This document shows, one piece after another, positions 32,534 through 44,494 of a DNA stretch of 64,000 nt. Each line of letters opens with the position of its first letter. Position 1 is the first letter of the stretch. Under the pieces are notes generated by a model. The model had not been told where the DNA came from, searched no databases, and was given only the letters and a program-made list of their open reading frames with translations. Source of the DNA: Agarophyton chilense (lineage: Eukaryota > Rhodophyta > Florideophyceae > Gracilariales > Gracilariaceae). The DNA is taken from NCBI GenBank assembly GCA_030374765.1, contig JARGXX010000095.1:1736001-1800000 (forward strand), in the 5' to 3' direction. A program made the translations under genes and the position numbers.

Positions 32534-33079
32534 ATGTCGTTTCGCCCAGTGAGCTCGTCAGGTGGGCTTCTGCAGCAACTAATAGTTTTCGGAGATCAGC
32601 TAACCTACAAGGACCTCATGAAATTATTTTCGGAATCACTTGAAAACGGAGACTTTGACTCTGCCCAAGAGGCCATTCTGTGCATTGGAGGTTTTCACGC
32701 TGAAAAAAAATAATTAAAAGAACTATGAAGCATATTATACATGGGTCTGGTCTTAAGCAGCTTCTTTTCCCTACAAGTCGGGTAGGGGTTCCACCAGAAG
32801 AACGTTTTTTCTCTGAGCCGTGTGCGAAAGAACCGTAGCGTGCTATTACAAATTGCTTCTGCAAGTGAAACCAAAGCTTGTGAGGTCGTACTTAACGAGG
32901 ACGGAGCTCTCCTTGATATATTCAACGAATCATTGGACACAGAATGCGATCATACGCAGGAAGGTCAACCACTGATACCTGATGAGTATCATACCCTGCC
33001 AGGTTCGTTATTACGTTTCAGACAAGAAATCACGAAAGCAGATTTCAAGTTGCTAAAGCGTTGGGCAATGGGCTTCTAA
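32534..33079 (+). pseudogene. Possible DUF6589-like fragment, then an unrecognised frame
   Basis: A 59-codon frame at 32534-32713 reads QQLIVFGDQLTYKDLMKLFS and ends CIGGFHAEKK. The GDQLT box followed some 35 residues later by a (D/G)-F-H-A sequence is the layout of the DUF6589 family, which is found in transposon-like genes of fungi, algae and animals. After a stop, a second frame at 32822-33079 reads TLPGSLLRFRQEITKADFKL. The two may be pieces of one gene. The family assignment rests on a few residues. Confidence 0.35.
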
Positions 33080-33565
33080 GATTATCAAATAGGAGTTCTA
33101 ATTCGCTCTGCCATATCAAGTGCATAGTTCTCGACAGTATTTTTCCTTCAATTTGGTATTATACGTTACGTAGAGCGGGAGAGACAAATGCCATGTATTA
33201 GGCCTTGTTTTGGTATCTCCCATTTGTTATGTGAACGAAGAAGATCAATCATCAAGAGCTTCTGCTGATGTATGGTTATATGAAAAAGGCATTGCCTCTA
33301 GAGCTCCTGAACTTTCTTTTCATTGACATTCCAGGGTCGATGGCTGTCAGAATTAGCAACAACTCAAATCCCCATTCAAATATGTGGTCGGACGAGTTCT
33401 TGGAATGCAAAATAGTCAGACACACAAAAGGACTGAACCTTACTTAGTGTAGTTCCAATTCAGATTCTGTTGCTTGGTGTAGACAGACCATGAAGGAAAT
33501 ACAAAAGCCTGAAAAGGAATTAGTTTCGTCGAAATCTATTCATGTAGGCTGAAACGCAGAAGAGA

Positions 33566-34079
33566 TTGATGAGTTCGGAGTGCGTACTGCATACGACAGT
33601 GAGAAGGGTATTTCTGCCAGTTTACATTATGTGGCAGAAAAAACGCGGGAAGTCGGACATTTGGGGCCATTCCTGGCACAAGAGGAACTTACGAATGCGT
33701 TCTTGGGAAGGGGGTTCCGGCGGAGGTTGGCGTGTTTTTGCTTCATGTTCGCGCGAAGGTTATGAAGGTATCTGAGTTGTTCCTGTCATGTATATTTCCT
33801 AGGCACTTTAGACCGTTTTCTGCAGAAGAAGTGAAACTCTAATTTTCAGGCAAGCCTCCCGCAGTTCGCACTACCACGCGATTGGAAGTCCCTCATTTTC
33901 ACCAGGTTTTGTCAAATTGTGGCTTGTCTATAGTCCCATCTGAGGAAAAAAGGGAGACAGGAAGAGGTTGGATCAATTTATGCACGTCTGGGCAAGCTGA
34001 TTTACAATCACGAAGAATGCTTGATCAGAAAACATTCACAGGCTACGGAGAGTGTACTTTCCGACTCGTATATGGCTAA
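33566..34079 (+). CDS. Candidate two-exon coding segment (intron 33768-33849), unknown product
   Basis: A frame from 33566 runs to a donor at 33768 (TATGAAG|GTATCTGAG). After an 82-bp intron ending TAATTTTCAG at 33849 the phase continues openly (KPPAVRTTTRLEVPHFHQVL) to a stop at 34077-34079. The intron has a pyrimidine-rich end. A rival frame in the first exon (TAYDSEKGISASLHYVAEKT) looks more protein-like but stops just before the donor. The product is not recognised. It may continue the preceding DUF6589-like fragment. Confidence 0.3.
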
Positions 34080-34279
34080 CTATTACAGGGAACTAGAAAA
34101 CTGCAGTGATATGGCTTATATAAAAACGGTAAAGTCCCAGGCATATATGCGCTTCGTTGATGGAGACTTGCAGTTGCATGCTTGCAAGTCACTTTTTCTT
34201 TCTCGTGTGAAAGAGAAAGCCATCGCGGGGGTTCACAGATTTTTAAGAGGTATTCTTTGCGCATCATCATGCATATGAG

Positions 34280-36120
34280 ATCGCCTTGCTAGATATTATG
34301 AATATCACTCATGTCCAACCAAAAAGCACTCCAGGGGTGGAGACTCTAAGAAATCTGATGAATTCATCGGTTAGTGAAAGAATGCACTCTTTTCTGAAGG
34401 GATAAAAAGCGAAGAAGCTAAGGTCTTTACATATCTTTATTTATATACTGGAGTTCATAATCTCCCCGAAGTTGCCGGAACAAGGAAGAAGAGATGACAT
34501 GAGAGTATCATCTAGCGATTCTGATATAGTACTATTAGACCCAATAGTAAGCTGAACATGCCATTGTCCCACTTCGTACGAGATCCAAACGAGAAGGACT
34601 GTTTTTCCTCTTCTTACATTTGGTTCGCTTTCATGGCCTTTCTTGAACATCATGGTCAGGCAGAATACCGCATTCTCAAGCAGTGACATCATGTGTGTCT
34701 TCGGAATGCCAGTTAAAGTGGTAGTTGTACCATTTTAATTCTAGTTCGGTGCTAAGTTTTTGAATGCATATCTCGGGACATTATCCATTTTTTTGCATAT
34801 TTGTATTTTTCATCAAGAATTCATGCCTGTTGTGCTATTTTATCAATCATCAATGCTAGTTTGTAAAAGGGAATTGCCGAACTAGAATTATGGAATGTTA
34901 AACTAGCACACGAAACACGTCTATCTTGATAAATATTCCAAATAGGAGAAAAATAATTGATAATAAATCTACGAGATATACTAGCACACTAGCACTAAAC
35001 TAGCATTCCGAAAACACAGCCGATTTCATGTTTTTTACACGGAATTAGCTTGAAGGTATAGACTGATGCAATTGGTCGTAACATCGCGGGACTCTCCGTG
35101 TCTCGCGCGGACAATTATCCAAACAATTGTTGGGAAAGCGCACAAATTCTTGTTCTGAAAAAGAAATTGCTTGAGCTCGAAGACCCTCAAGCTGCTGCAC
35201 AAGAGAGAGGCAAAACTAATTATGAGAGAGGTTTCTGCTTTGTCTTAACCATGGATATTATTCTTTATAGGTGTGAGTGTTTGTATGCCTTTCATTTGGA
35301 GAGCTAAAGGGCGATGTATCATGTTTTTGAAAAGATAAAGAATGCAAAACAAGTTGAAAACCAACGAAGGTCTTCACAATGTGACATATTGATTTTTTCT
35401 AAGGTGAATGCACCGTTATGTCTTTGCTACAAGAGTGTGTAAGAGCGAAAATGGTGGTTCAAAACATTGGTGACACATTTTGGAACGATTCCGCTCTCTG
35501 CAGTATGCTGGAATCAATAGAAATATCTTTGGAGATATTTCGTTGCTGTTTCACTCTAGCCGGCTGCGATTCTACCCCGTACACGAGGTTTGTAACTCAC
35601 AAGGCTTAAGTGCTACCTGTTTGAAATCATCCAAAGATTGTACAAGATTTCGCGGCTGAAAGCAACTTTGTATTCTATGAACTATTTACCGCTTTGTCAT
35701 ACAAAAAGGTATTTACTGCCAGCTCAACAATGGCCCTTCTGTGCCCGCAACTCGAACATCTTCAAAGCTTTTCTACGATTTCTGCGCGCAAATGGATAGA
35801 ACACTTCAGACAGTGGATAGATGGAACGACGAAAGTTTCTAACTTTCCTAACGTCTGTGTCATCGGAATGCTAGTTTAGGCGTCAAAAACGGACGAACTA
35901 AAATGTACAGAAAACCCATGATTTTTTTCTTTTTTGCGGTTCCATGTTTTCTCAAAATATATTCACACATTCGAAGTTGCCAGCTTTTAGGAAACATGAA
36001 CTAGCAAAAAACTGCATAGTCCGTAGTTCTTGAGAGCCCCAATAAGGTGTGCATAGTCAAACATTGTGCATGTATTTCAAAATTTCGCTACCCTCACTCA
36101 TGTTCGCGTGATGAACAATG
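34280..36120. other. Short unrecognised frames only
   Basis: Plus-strand frames of 60-70 codons lie at 35098-35307, 35418-35609 and 35694-35879 (the last begins SYKKVFTASSTMALLCPQLE). They could be exons of one gene, but splice sites that join them in phase were not identified. No repeats shared with other parts of the window. Confidence 0.3.
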
Positions 36121-36170
36121 AAGCCTAGCAATAGCAATAAATATCAAAATAGAAATAGAAATCTTGCATT

Positions 36171-39100
36171 TTGACGGCACGTAGCCAAATTCCCAAAAAA
36201 CCACAACGAAGGTGTCAGTGCCCGCAATCCGTTTCGATTCCTCCCCACAGCCCTGCATCACTTGAAATGAATGCCCCACAAATCTCCCCATATAATTATC
36301 ACTGCACCCCATGCGCCATAACCTCCACGCCCCCCTGCTTCTTTTCCTTTCTTCCGCATCAGCGCGGGCCCGCACTAGACACCATACCTCTTTGCTGCTT
36401 GTCCAGTTGCTCCTTATTCGCCCACATAATCCCTGCCCTACAGCGCCACCAACGAAGGTGCCCTTACCGGCTCTCCACAACAAAACGCATGCCTCCACCA
36501 ACCATAACCCCCCTCTTCTCACGCCCACAGTGCCACAAGTGCACTCCTGAACTGCACGCCCCTCTCACCCCCTCAAACCGCGCCTCCGATAACGTCCTTC
36601 TCTCAGATGAAGACTCCTACCACCACCAGCAACATGGCCTCTCCCTCCACACCGCATACACACACCACATCTCTAACAGTCCTCTCTGCTACGTCTCAGC
36701 CTCAGCCCCACTCCCCCACCCCCCCTTCACCACCGTCTTCCAACACCCACAAGTAGAGCAGCTCATCCTCTACATCTCCTCCATTGCCGCCAACCTCGGC
36801 CACCAAAAGGCGGACGAGCTCATCGCCATTCTCAACGATTTAAGCTTCTCCAAGTCAACCTTCTAGCGAACCATCTCCTCCGCCCGCCAATGCATCGAGC
36901 TCCAAAAATACCTCTTCAAGTACCGCATCTATTCCTTCGGCTTCGTCCCACACTCCATCACCGACACTCTCCACGGCTTCTCCGCAACCGTCAACCTCAA
37001 ATACCCAATCCATGTCCACAAACTTCAGCTCTTCCTCGCACACCACCACAACACCTTCTTCCACACCATTGCCCAAAAGTCACAATCCGGTTCCCCCACC
37101 TTCGCTCACCCAATGGCCGCCTCTCTCGGGCTCGAAACCTTCCCCACACTCAAATCCGCCATCATGCAGTCCAAGGGCGACAAGATCATATTTCACTGCC
37201 CCCACACCGCCGGAATGGACTCCTTCATCGGTTTCATCCAGCTCTACTCGGACAAGTCCTTCGCCTCCCTCAAAGCCTCCTCCATCACCTCTTGTGCCCT
37301 CCACATCACCCTTCTCAACTTCTCGGACTCCTTCATACGAAAATGAATATCTCAAAACCTCACCCTCGTCCAATACCTCCCGATCTCCTATCAACCCACT
37401 GCATCTGTCCCCGAGGCAGACGCTATCCCCCACTCGTCTGCACATATCCATCGCGAAACAAGATTGAAACTTACACAAGCTGACATCAAAACTATCCTCT
37501 AGCCCGTTTTCCTTCCGGTCTCCTCGGCTTCCGCTTCCGCGACGCTCAAAAAGTCCTCCGCCAATGTCAACCGGTCCTCGCAAACTATTGCGAAGGCATC
37601 CCCGAGGCAAAGGACATCCTCGCCATCTCCCACCGAACACGCCCAAGGGAAACCTGCCACCGATGTCTCCTCGCTCGGTCCCTCCTCCACGAACCCTCTC
37701 AAAACGCTCCCTCCCGCACCCCCCATCACACCTCCAACACTCTAAAACTGCACGCCTCTCTCCTCCATGACTCTGAACAGGCGCACCTCTCCCGAAAACC
37801 AAGAGTCGCCCACACCAAGAAAGTGGAAGCACTCACAGCCCTCCAAGAAGTATCCGTCGCGAAATACAGCTCCATTCTTGAATCCTACCCCCTCCACACC
37901 ATCTCCCAAGAGCTCACGCCCTACAGTATCTTCGCATTTGGACCCCTCCGTAACTTTCATCTCGGAATCTCCAAGCTCACCAAACTCACAGCCATCGAAA
38001 GGCTCGAGTCCGAATATCCCTTCACCATCATCGGCCTCTTTGGCACCTCCCGCACCTTAATTTCATTTTGCCAATGCATACTCAATCCTTCAAACTCCAT
38101 TCTCGCATCGATCGAAACTCACTCCTCCGGCCAAGACCTCCGCATCAACTTCTCCACCTCTGACAGCGCTCGGAACCTCAACGAATTCTTCACTCCAGAA
38201 GACATACGCGGCATGCTCTAAGCCCAAGACTATCGCGCTCTTGACATGTTCTTCCCCTTCATCGGCGCTTTCTTCAACAGATGCTGCAAAGAAGTACAAA
38301 CCGCCCCGATCACCACCGTCTTCACCAAATACACCGACCTTCTCCTCATGTCCATGCGCTACTACACCGTCCCATAATGGACAGAAGATACACTCTCATC
38401 ACTAGAGGACCACATTCGCTCCTTCAAATTCGCGGCAGTCACCACTCTCGGCCCTCACCACACCTCAAATCTCGGCACCCTCAAGTTCCACATCCTCGAT
38501 CACATCGTCGAAGACATTCGAAGATGCGGCGGCCTCCACTTCAACGATTCTGTCATCTATGAACACGCTCACGCCCTCTTCAAAGCTCATTACCGCCGCA
38601 GCTCCAAGCGACGATCAACCGCCCACACCAAAACCATTCGAACCATCGACCGGTCGTACGCACTACAGCACTAAAACCCCATCACCTCTCAATCTTCCCT
38701 TTCCTCCTCCTCCTCCTCCTCCTCCCGAACTCCTTTCACACCCCGTCAGCCCGTCTTAGTCCGTGACGACGGTACTGTATCACTCTCCGACCTCATCACC
38801 GCACACAGGCTCCTCCGCCTCAACTTCCTCTCCAACCTATCCTCCCTCAAAGATCTCTTCTCGCCAGACATCATTTCAACCTTCTCACAAATAGGAACCA
38901 CTGCACTCCCCTTTTTCATCACCCTCTCCCCCGAAACACTTTCCCTCCACGAGCAACACCCCCACATCCATCTCTTACGTCTCACCCTGGTCAAGTCCGC
39001 GTACATCGTCGGTGGGTTTATCCCCACATTGCGGGATTACCCCCCTGCACAAAACGTAATCGCTCTCAACGATCCCCCCATTCCAGTCATTCAACGCATT

Positions 39101-39600
39101 TTTGCCGCTCCTTCCTTCGGTCCCTCCAAGTCTCTGAAGCTCTCATACATCATACTCGCCTGACAAACCTCCTCCACCTCTTCCCTCACAATCTGGGTGT
39201 GCCAACGAAGCTCCCTCATTCGACTCTCATCAACAAACATTCTCAACACCTCCACCGAACAGGCATTCGTTCAGTTCTTGGAGGTAGTCCCCTGAAGGGA
39301 CAACATTTACCAAGCCCTCACTCTGCATCTCCCTTCGCTGGGCCATGGACGACTAACACAACCATATAGTGCACCCTGTACCCATCTCTTCAGCCTCAAC
39401 CTCCGAAAGCATCTCCCATTGGATTGGTCTCATCCCTTCTTCCTCCATCCTCGGCTCCGTTCACTTCCTCTGCGAGAACTACCCCGCTCCACCTTTCGCA
39501 CCACTCTTCGACTGGCGCTTCCACCACTTCTACCTCAACCGTTTCTATTGGGACCCAGGTGCAAAACCATTCGTTAAACCGTCGATTTAGTTCACGTTTC
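36171..39600 (+). pseudogene. Transposase-like gene of the two-gene element, copy A (broken)
   Basis: Pieces in order: a Cys/His-containing Pro-rich start; QVEQLILYISSIAANLGHQK running, through a TAG at 36864-36866, into ARQCIELQKYLFKYRIYSFG and FHCPHTAGMDSFIGFIQLYS to 37346; a polar linker; HTISQELTPYSIFAFGPLRN (from 37823) to RGML and a TAA at 38219; FFPFIGAFFNRCCKE and APITTVFTKYTDL; then LKFHILDHIVEDIRRCGG with YEHAHALFKAHYRRSSK; and DPPIPVIQRIFAAPSFGP near 39.1 kb. The K-x-H-x-L-x-H-x-x-x-D-I segment followed by an (F/Y)-E-x-x-H segment is seen in tnp2 (CACTA) and Kyakuja/Zisupton-like transposases. At least five internal stops occur. The superfamily is not settled. Confidence 0.6.
38702..38724 (+). 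repeat. (TCC)n microsatellite
   Basis: About seven uninterrupted TCC triplets inside the C/T-rich transposase-like region of copy A, encoding proline or serine depending on frame. Probably slippage in a pyrimidine-rich strand. Confidence 0.8.
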
Positions 39601-39724
39601 CTAATACTCTTTGTGTTTCAGCCACTGTTCCCAATTTTTCTCCCATCGGCTTCTCCACTTCGTTCCCATTCACTCTCTGCAAACGTGTAAAATAAGACTC
39701 TCCCGGTTTGCAGGCTCCAACCTC

Positions 39725-40640
39725 TCAATCCAGTACAGCACCAAGACGTTTAGTCAAGTTGTCCACAAAGAATTGCTCTTTCACCGCAAGATAGATCTCT
39801 CCAGATGAAGGCATCCAAATTCCCACTGTCGCAACCCTCTCAGGATTTCTTGCCACCCTCCTTCCTTCCCCCACACGAAACCCATAGAGCTCAAACTTTA
39901 CACCATTCCTCTCCCTCACTACGTCCGAAGCCAATCCAAAAATCCCCTCCACTGCAAGTGGTATATACTTACCGTATAAAGTAGAAAACAATAATTGCCC
40001 CTGACTCCTACGTCCAACCTCTCTCTCCATCGCTGTAAGAGAGCAAGTAATCCACGCATCCAATCTTGCGAGATGCCTCACAGTCCCATCCACGTACTGA
40101 TTCTTCTCTTCCCTTTCCACCCTAACATCGTACCCCATAAACTCCTCCACCACTTCCCTCGCGACTCCATTCCTAAAGTACAAATCTCAATCATCAAATG
40201 TTCTGAACCTCGGAAGAGCCCTCAACCCCGAATACATCAGAGCTTTAACCCGGTGCATGCGCCATGCCGATAGCTTCCTTGTTGCATTCTCATCCCCCAC
40301 CCAAAACGCATCCCGTGCCTCTTCTATCTGCTTCTTCAGTTCCATTCCAAGTTCCATGTCCTCCTGCAACTTCAAAAGCCGCGCAATCAAGTCATAACCG
40401 AGCAGCCCAAACAGTCGGTCACGTGCACCCCGCTTTCGTACCCATAGAACATCACTCAGCGTCTGTCTCATCCGCTGTGTTAAACAAATATCTTCACTCA
40501 CCTCCTCAACGCACCCCTCCTTCCTCCCCGCAGTCGTTATGGCTTCCCACCGTTTCTCTTCCACCTCCATGCGCACAACATAGAAAGCAAGCCCTTGGGG
40601 AGCGAACAAAAACGTCCTTGCGAGGCGGCAAAGGAGAATA
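39725..40640 (-). pseudogene. Second (convergent) gene of the two-gene element, copy A, unknown function
   Basis: Two minus-strand frames that nearly abut: one to 40187 (VEEKRWEAITTAGRKEGCVE; RDRLFGLLGYDLIARLLKLQ; DENATRKLSAWRMHRVKALM) and one from 40183 to 39725 (YFRNGVAREVVEEFMGYDVR; YVDGTVRHLARLDAWITCSL; FSTLYGKYIPLAVEGIFGLA). A stop codon lies between them. Codon use is ordinary compared with the C-rich transposase gene. The second frame has a clear match in copy B. No known domain is recognised. Upstream of about 40.64 kb the gene is lost to a GypA fragment. It might be a subterminal-binding or accessory protein, but this is only a guess from its place in the element. Confidence 0.55.
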
Positions 40641-41608
40641 CTTGGGTGTGGGTGGTCCAGTGGTTGCTCTAGTTCCCTGGGATGTATACGATGGAGGCCC
40701 GGACGGAAGAGCACAGAAATTGACCGCGAGGACATCTCCCGAATCGACGTAATGGAGTAATGCATCCATGTCCGATTCCGTGGAGCTAACCAAATGGGCT
40801 TGGTTGGGTTTGAGCAATAGAGTTGCTTTCCCTCTGGATATCTCAGCATTTCACCTGGAAGTCCTGTAGGTTTTGCCAAAACCTTTGGCATAGGTAATGA
40901 GCCTTCGGAAGGAGTATTGTCGAGTATCCGTGTGGTAACTGCGGACTTGTGTCCAAATGGCAGGGAGTAATCCCTTGATGAAGTGCGGTTAAAGCCGTCT
41001 TTCGTAGAACACGTTCCTACATTGGTAAGCCTTCTTCCGCAGGTCATCTGCGAAAGAAAATTTGGTCGGGTTGGAGCTCTTCTTAAAGGATATTACTTTC
41101 TGGTGGGCATCCATTGTAACTTCATCCGTGGCGTAAGTTGCCAAGAGGTAATGAACAACCTGAGGGTATGACCTGAAGAGCTCACAGTCTTGAGCATCCA
41201 CAAGGTCATTTGTGCCAGATATCTTCGAAAAACCTCGGTCAAGCGCCTGTCTTGTATGAAAGAATTGAAAAAAATACAGAGCGGCGCCCTCATGGACACC
41301 GTTCTGATCACAGGGCGTACGGAACAAACTGAGAAACCTAAGGAGAGCAATGGGATCGGAACCCGAGAATTTATCCGTAATGGTTAGTTGCATTCGTTTG
41401 GCTTATTTGGCGACTTTTGGAGCCAACGAACCTGAATATTTCGGGGACCTGTGGGCCAGCCGGTAATTCCGGTAGTGTAGAACCTTACGGAAAAGTTTGA
41501 TGGTTGTGGTCAGTGGTTTAGGGCATCTAACGGCACCCTCATCCATTTCTGAGTCGGTCATTTCGGTCGAGGTTGATTCGGAATCACTCGTGTCCGAATT
41601 GTCTCTTC

Positions 41609-41645
41609 TTCTGCTTCTTCTGCTTCTTCTTTCTTCTGCGGTTAC
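41609..41645 (+). repeat. CTTCTTCTG-type simple repeat
   Basis: Imperfect tandem runs of CTTCTTCTG/CTTCTTTCTT inside the GypA gag region. On the gag strand it would encode a run of charged Glu/Lys/Arg-type residues. Confidence 0.7.
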
Positions 41646-42550
41646 TTCTTTTCTTTCCAGCGGAATAGGGACCTAAAGGATCGATCTCTCTCTCAGATCC
41701 AATGGAGCCCTGAGGTCTCTGTACCTCATAATGTCCTTTGGGTTGGGAAATCTGTCTCTTTTCTAGACTCGGTGCCTCTCTTCTGCTCCTAGATTGTCCT
41801 TACATTGGATTTTCCTGATGGTGTTCTCGGTGAGGGGCGGGTAATACTGCGACCCCTGGGGGTTCGGTAGGGGGTTGTCATATGGAATCCAGATGGTTGA
41901 CTTGTGGAGTGGAACTAGAGAACGTGTTGCCTGACTGGCTGGTGACTGCTCCTTGAACGGCCAGAATGAGGGAGTCTTTGAATACATCCGACTCTATGAT
42001 CTTGGGGACGATCCGCGTAATGACGAAATCCGTACGGTCAGCCATCGCCGTAGCGAGTCGCATGTCCACAATAGAATCCACATGTGCTGAGCACAGCTCA
42101 CGGAGACGAGGCCAAAGAAGGTCAGAGAGGCCTTCGGGAATGTTCTCTTTAATTTCTCCGGTCTTAAGGGTTTTTTGTGGTGTTTTTGGCCTAGAGGTGG
42201 CCCTGATGAGGCGTTTTCGTAAACGCGCTGCTACCGTGGGTTCTCGGCGAATCCATACAGGGTCGTCCAAGGGAGTCAGTACTGCTTGCGGCTGGCTTCT
42301 CGTGCTACTGCAATCGCTGAACTTATCAACCTGAGGTTCAGGCGACATCGTCGGCGTTGCAGTGGCAACTGTTCCTGTCGTAGGAGTCCTATGGTCTGGT
42401 CGGTTGGATGTGGTTTCTGCGTCCATAATGGCAGTTGCTTCTGTACTTCTAGTCGTTAGGGATTTAAACCAAAGGTTAAAATCCGGATGATTTTCCGTTC
42501 CGATGGTCCGTTCAACTCTCTGTAGAGGATTCTAAGTCGGGAGACCAAAA

Positions 42551-42872
42551 TGTGACGCAATGACTGGTAGGTCAGCATACTGGTCTCAACCGGAGGTAGC
42601 GTGGTAGAGCCGGTCGTAAGGTTCGAATCCTTGACGGCGGCACTCCCAGAGCACTTGGTGCAATGGGCTGGCGTTTACTGCATAGTCCTACAGGTACGAG
42701 CTACAGAAACGATGGATTGAAGACCAATGGGTGGAACTAATATACAAAAGGGGGTTATTTTGTATCCTAACGGTGCCTACACTACTCTGAGAGAGAAGCG
42801 TCACTTGAGACAAGTGAATAGTAATTGCGAGGTGCTGGGATCTCCCTGGCAGTTTAATGCTTATATTCTTCA
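42551..42872 (-). repeat. 5' LTR of the GypA fragment (322 bp)
   Basis: Same length and content as the LTR at 14382-14703, roughly 85% identical by eye. The plus strand carries the tRNA-like pair TAGCGTGGTAGAGC (42597-42610) and GGTTCGAATCC (42620-42630). Confidence 0.85.
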
Positions 42873-43760
42873 CTAAATACACATCTAATAATAAAGAACA
42901 GAGCAGAATGAATTCTAAGACAGCATATGGTAAGCAAATTTATTTGTAGTAAGTCAGTTTGAAAAAGAAGTCCATTTGGGTCCGAAATCTTTTATATAAA
43001 CCAATGTTTCATTGCAATTTTCTTTCCTGTCAAACGAAGAGTTCTAACAGCACTGCGATACAGTTTTCTGTAATACTTGACATTACATTTCTCCAAAATG
43101 CATCTTCGAACGAGAAAAAAACAATCAATAACAACAAAAGAGGAATATTCCAGGATAGAACTTGAGTGAAACGTTTCTGGAAGAACACAATCGAACGTTA
43201 AGCCAAATTTTGTTTCAAAATCTATACCAAGCCACAGGCGCTTTCCAGATTTGGCTTTCAGAGGGTCAAGCCAATTCTGATTTTCAGATCTTTAAGAAAG
43301 TTTTAGAACAATATCTTTCTTGCCTCTTTTGCCTTTCTAATTCATATTTGATGAATCACAGACTACACTAAACCCATTTGATCGTTTTTTGCGACGATCT
43401 TCAACGATTCGAAGCTATTTTATTCATCTCTACACTTGAAAATTCTAAAATTCTCAACACAGCCAAGTCTAAGACTTGCAGTAGCTTCACCCGTAAGATC
43501 ACTGTTTTAAAAAAAACAACTGAGACTTCCTTTTTATATTTTTCTGAATAAAGTTGGTCCAATTTTCTGTTGGCGTCAAGTGGTAGGATATTTTCTCTTT
43601 TTGTGGTGCAAGGCCGGGAGACCAAGCGACATGAACACGTTCGGTATCTTTCCTTCTAGGTAGTTGCACAGCAAAGGAGCCTTTTCGATAATGCATTACG
43701 AAGTCGCGATGTAAGATCGAGGTAATTTGGTTCGAAAAGCGGAGAGAGTGAATGGGGAAG
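42873..43760. other. No convincing gene
   Basis: Only short frames (plus strand 42959-43165 and 43162-43371; minus strand 43401-43696), without domains or second copies. Confidence 0.4.
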
Positions 43761-43767
43761 GCTCGTC

Positions 43768-43930
43768 AGTGTCTCCGGAAGTGTCAATCTGGGTGTTGTG
43801 TTTGTAATAGTGACTATTTTAACCGCAAAAGGGGAGTGTGAGGAGATTTTGGGAAACTAGCACTCAGAAAATGAATATATTTAGGAAGATTAAACTCCAC
43901 CAAGTGCAGTTTTCGGGGGGGGGGGGTCCT
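43768..43930 (+). repeat. Direct-repeat copy 1 (partner at 52141-52290), with a 12-G tract
   Basis: It begins GTGTCTCCGGAAGTG and ends AAGTGCAGTTTTCGGGG. The partner begins GTGTCTCCAGAAGTG and ends with the same AAGTGCAGTTTTCGGGG string, in the same orientation, with similar spacing and shared AATAGTGACT between them. Here the end is a run of 12 G (43915-43926). These may be the outer ends of one or two insertions surrounding copy B of the two-gene element. Confidence 0.6.
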
Positions 43931-44494
43931 GCAATACTCGTTCCAGTTTCAGTGCGGGAAACCCGAGACCACTGCAATCTGCTTGTCACGCACTAGCCGC
44001 CGAAATTGTCACTGCGTTTTGTTCGGAGTCAAAAATTCGCTGCAGGGAACAAAATGGTGTCAAATAAGGGGAAATGAACTTCTCCTCTTGCTGGGGATGT
44101 CAAAGACACACCTTTAAAACGTCAATGGAAAGCCCTGCCGAAGGCGACGTCTAGAAAGAAGGGAAACACGAAATGTCACCCTTCACTTGGAATTCAAAGT
44201 CTCCGTCCTCGTGGTTTGACAGGTACACCTTGTAATAACTCTCGCGTACTTACCCATGCTGGATTGCAGCGGCACAACATACAGCAGCCTGGTGACACGG
44301 ACAAGCCATGAAATGACAGTGCAGATGAAGTTGAAGACGAAAGGGTTGGTGATGAAGCGAAATAACAGACTGGTGCAACTTTTCCCGCGGTAAGAACAGG
44401 GTCCATTCCTCAAACTGCACTGAGAGTAGTGACTGACGGGTTGAAGAAGGATACATTTTAAGGCAAGAAATCCGGGAAAAAGACACAAAGGACT

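Larger units (their letters stand above)
36171..40640 (+). mobile_element. Two-gene DNA transposon, copy A (transposase-like gene plus convergent second gene)
   Basis: The plus-strand transposase-like region (36.2-39.6 kb) and the minus-strand second gene (about 40.64 down to 39.73 kb) converge with roughly 130 bp between their ends. Both have recognisable counterparts, in mirror orientation, in copy B at 44.5-50.2 kb. The plus strand of the transposase part is very rich in C and T. Right of about 40.65 kb the element is interrupted by a GypA gag/LTR fragment, so its true right end is missing here. No terminal inverted repeats or target duplications were identified. The copy has several internal stops and frame changes and should be inactive. 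Confidence 0.65.
40850..42872 (-). mobile_element. GypA 5'-end fragment: 5' LTR and gag (minus strand, fossil)
   Basis: The 322-bp LTR occupies 42551-42872. Directly inside it, in element orientation, comes TTTTGGTCTCCCGACTT, a primer-binding-site-like string beginning with the usual TGG. The gag region follows: a Pro/Thr-rich start near 42.4 kb and, at about 41.39-41.05 kb, FSGSDPIALLRFLSLFRTPC with NGVHEGAALYFFQFF, which is the standard gypsy Gag capsid-like segment. The fragment ends near 40.85 kb where the second gene of copy A begins. Pol is absent. It is broken (a few breaks) and truncated. Confidence 0.75.

Noticed and set aside
37080-37832. Long minus-strand frame of 250 codons rich in Gly, Arg and Glu
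   Set aside because: It is the shadow of the C/T-rich transposase-like gene on the plus strand; its composition (GGG/GAG codons) follows from that bias and it has no counterpart frame in copy B.
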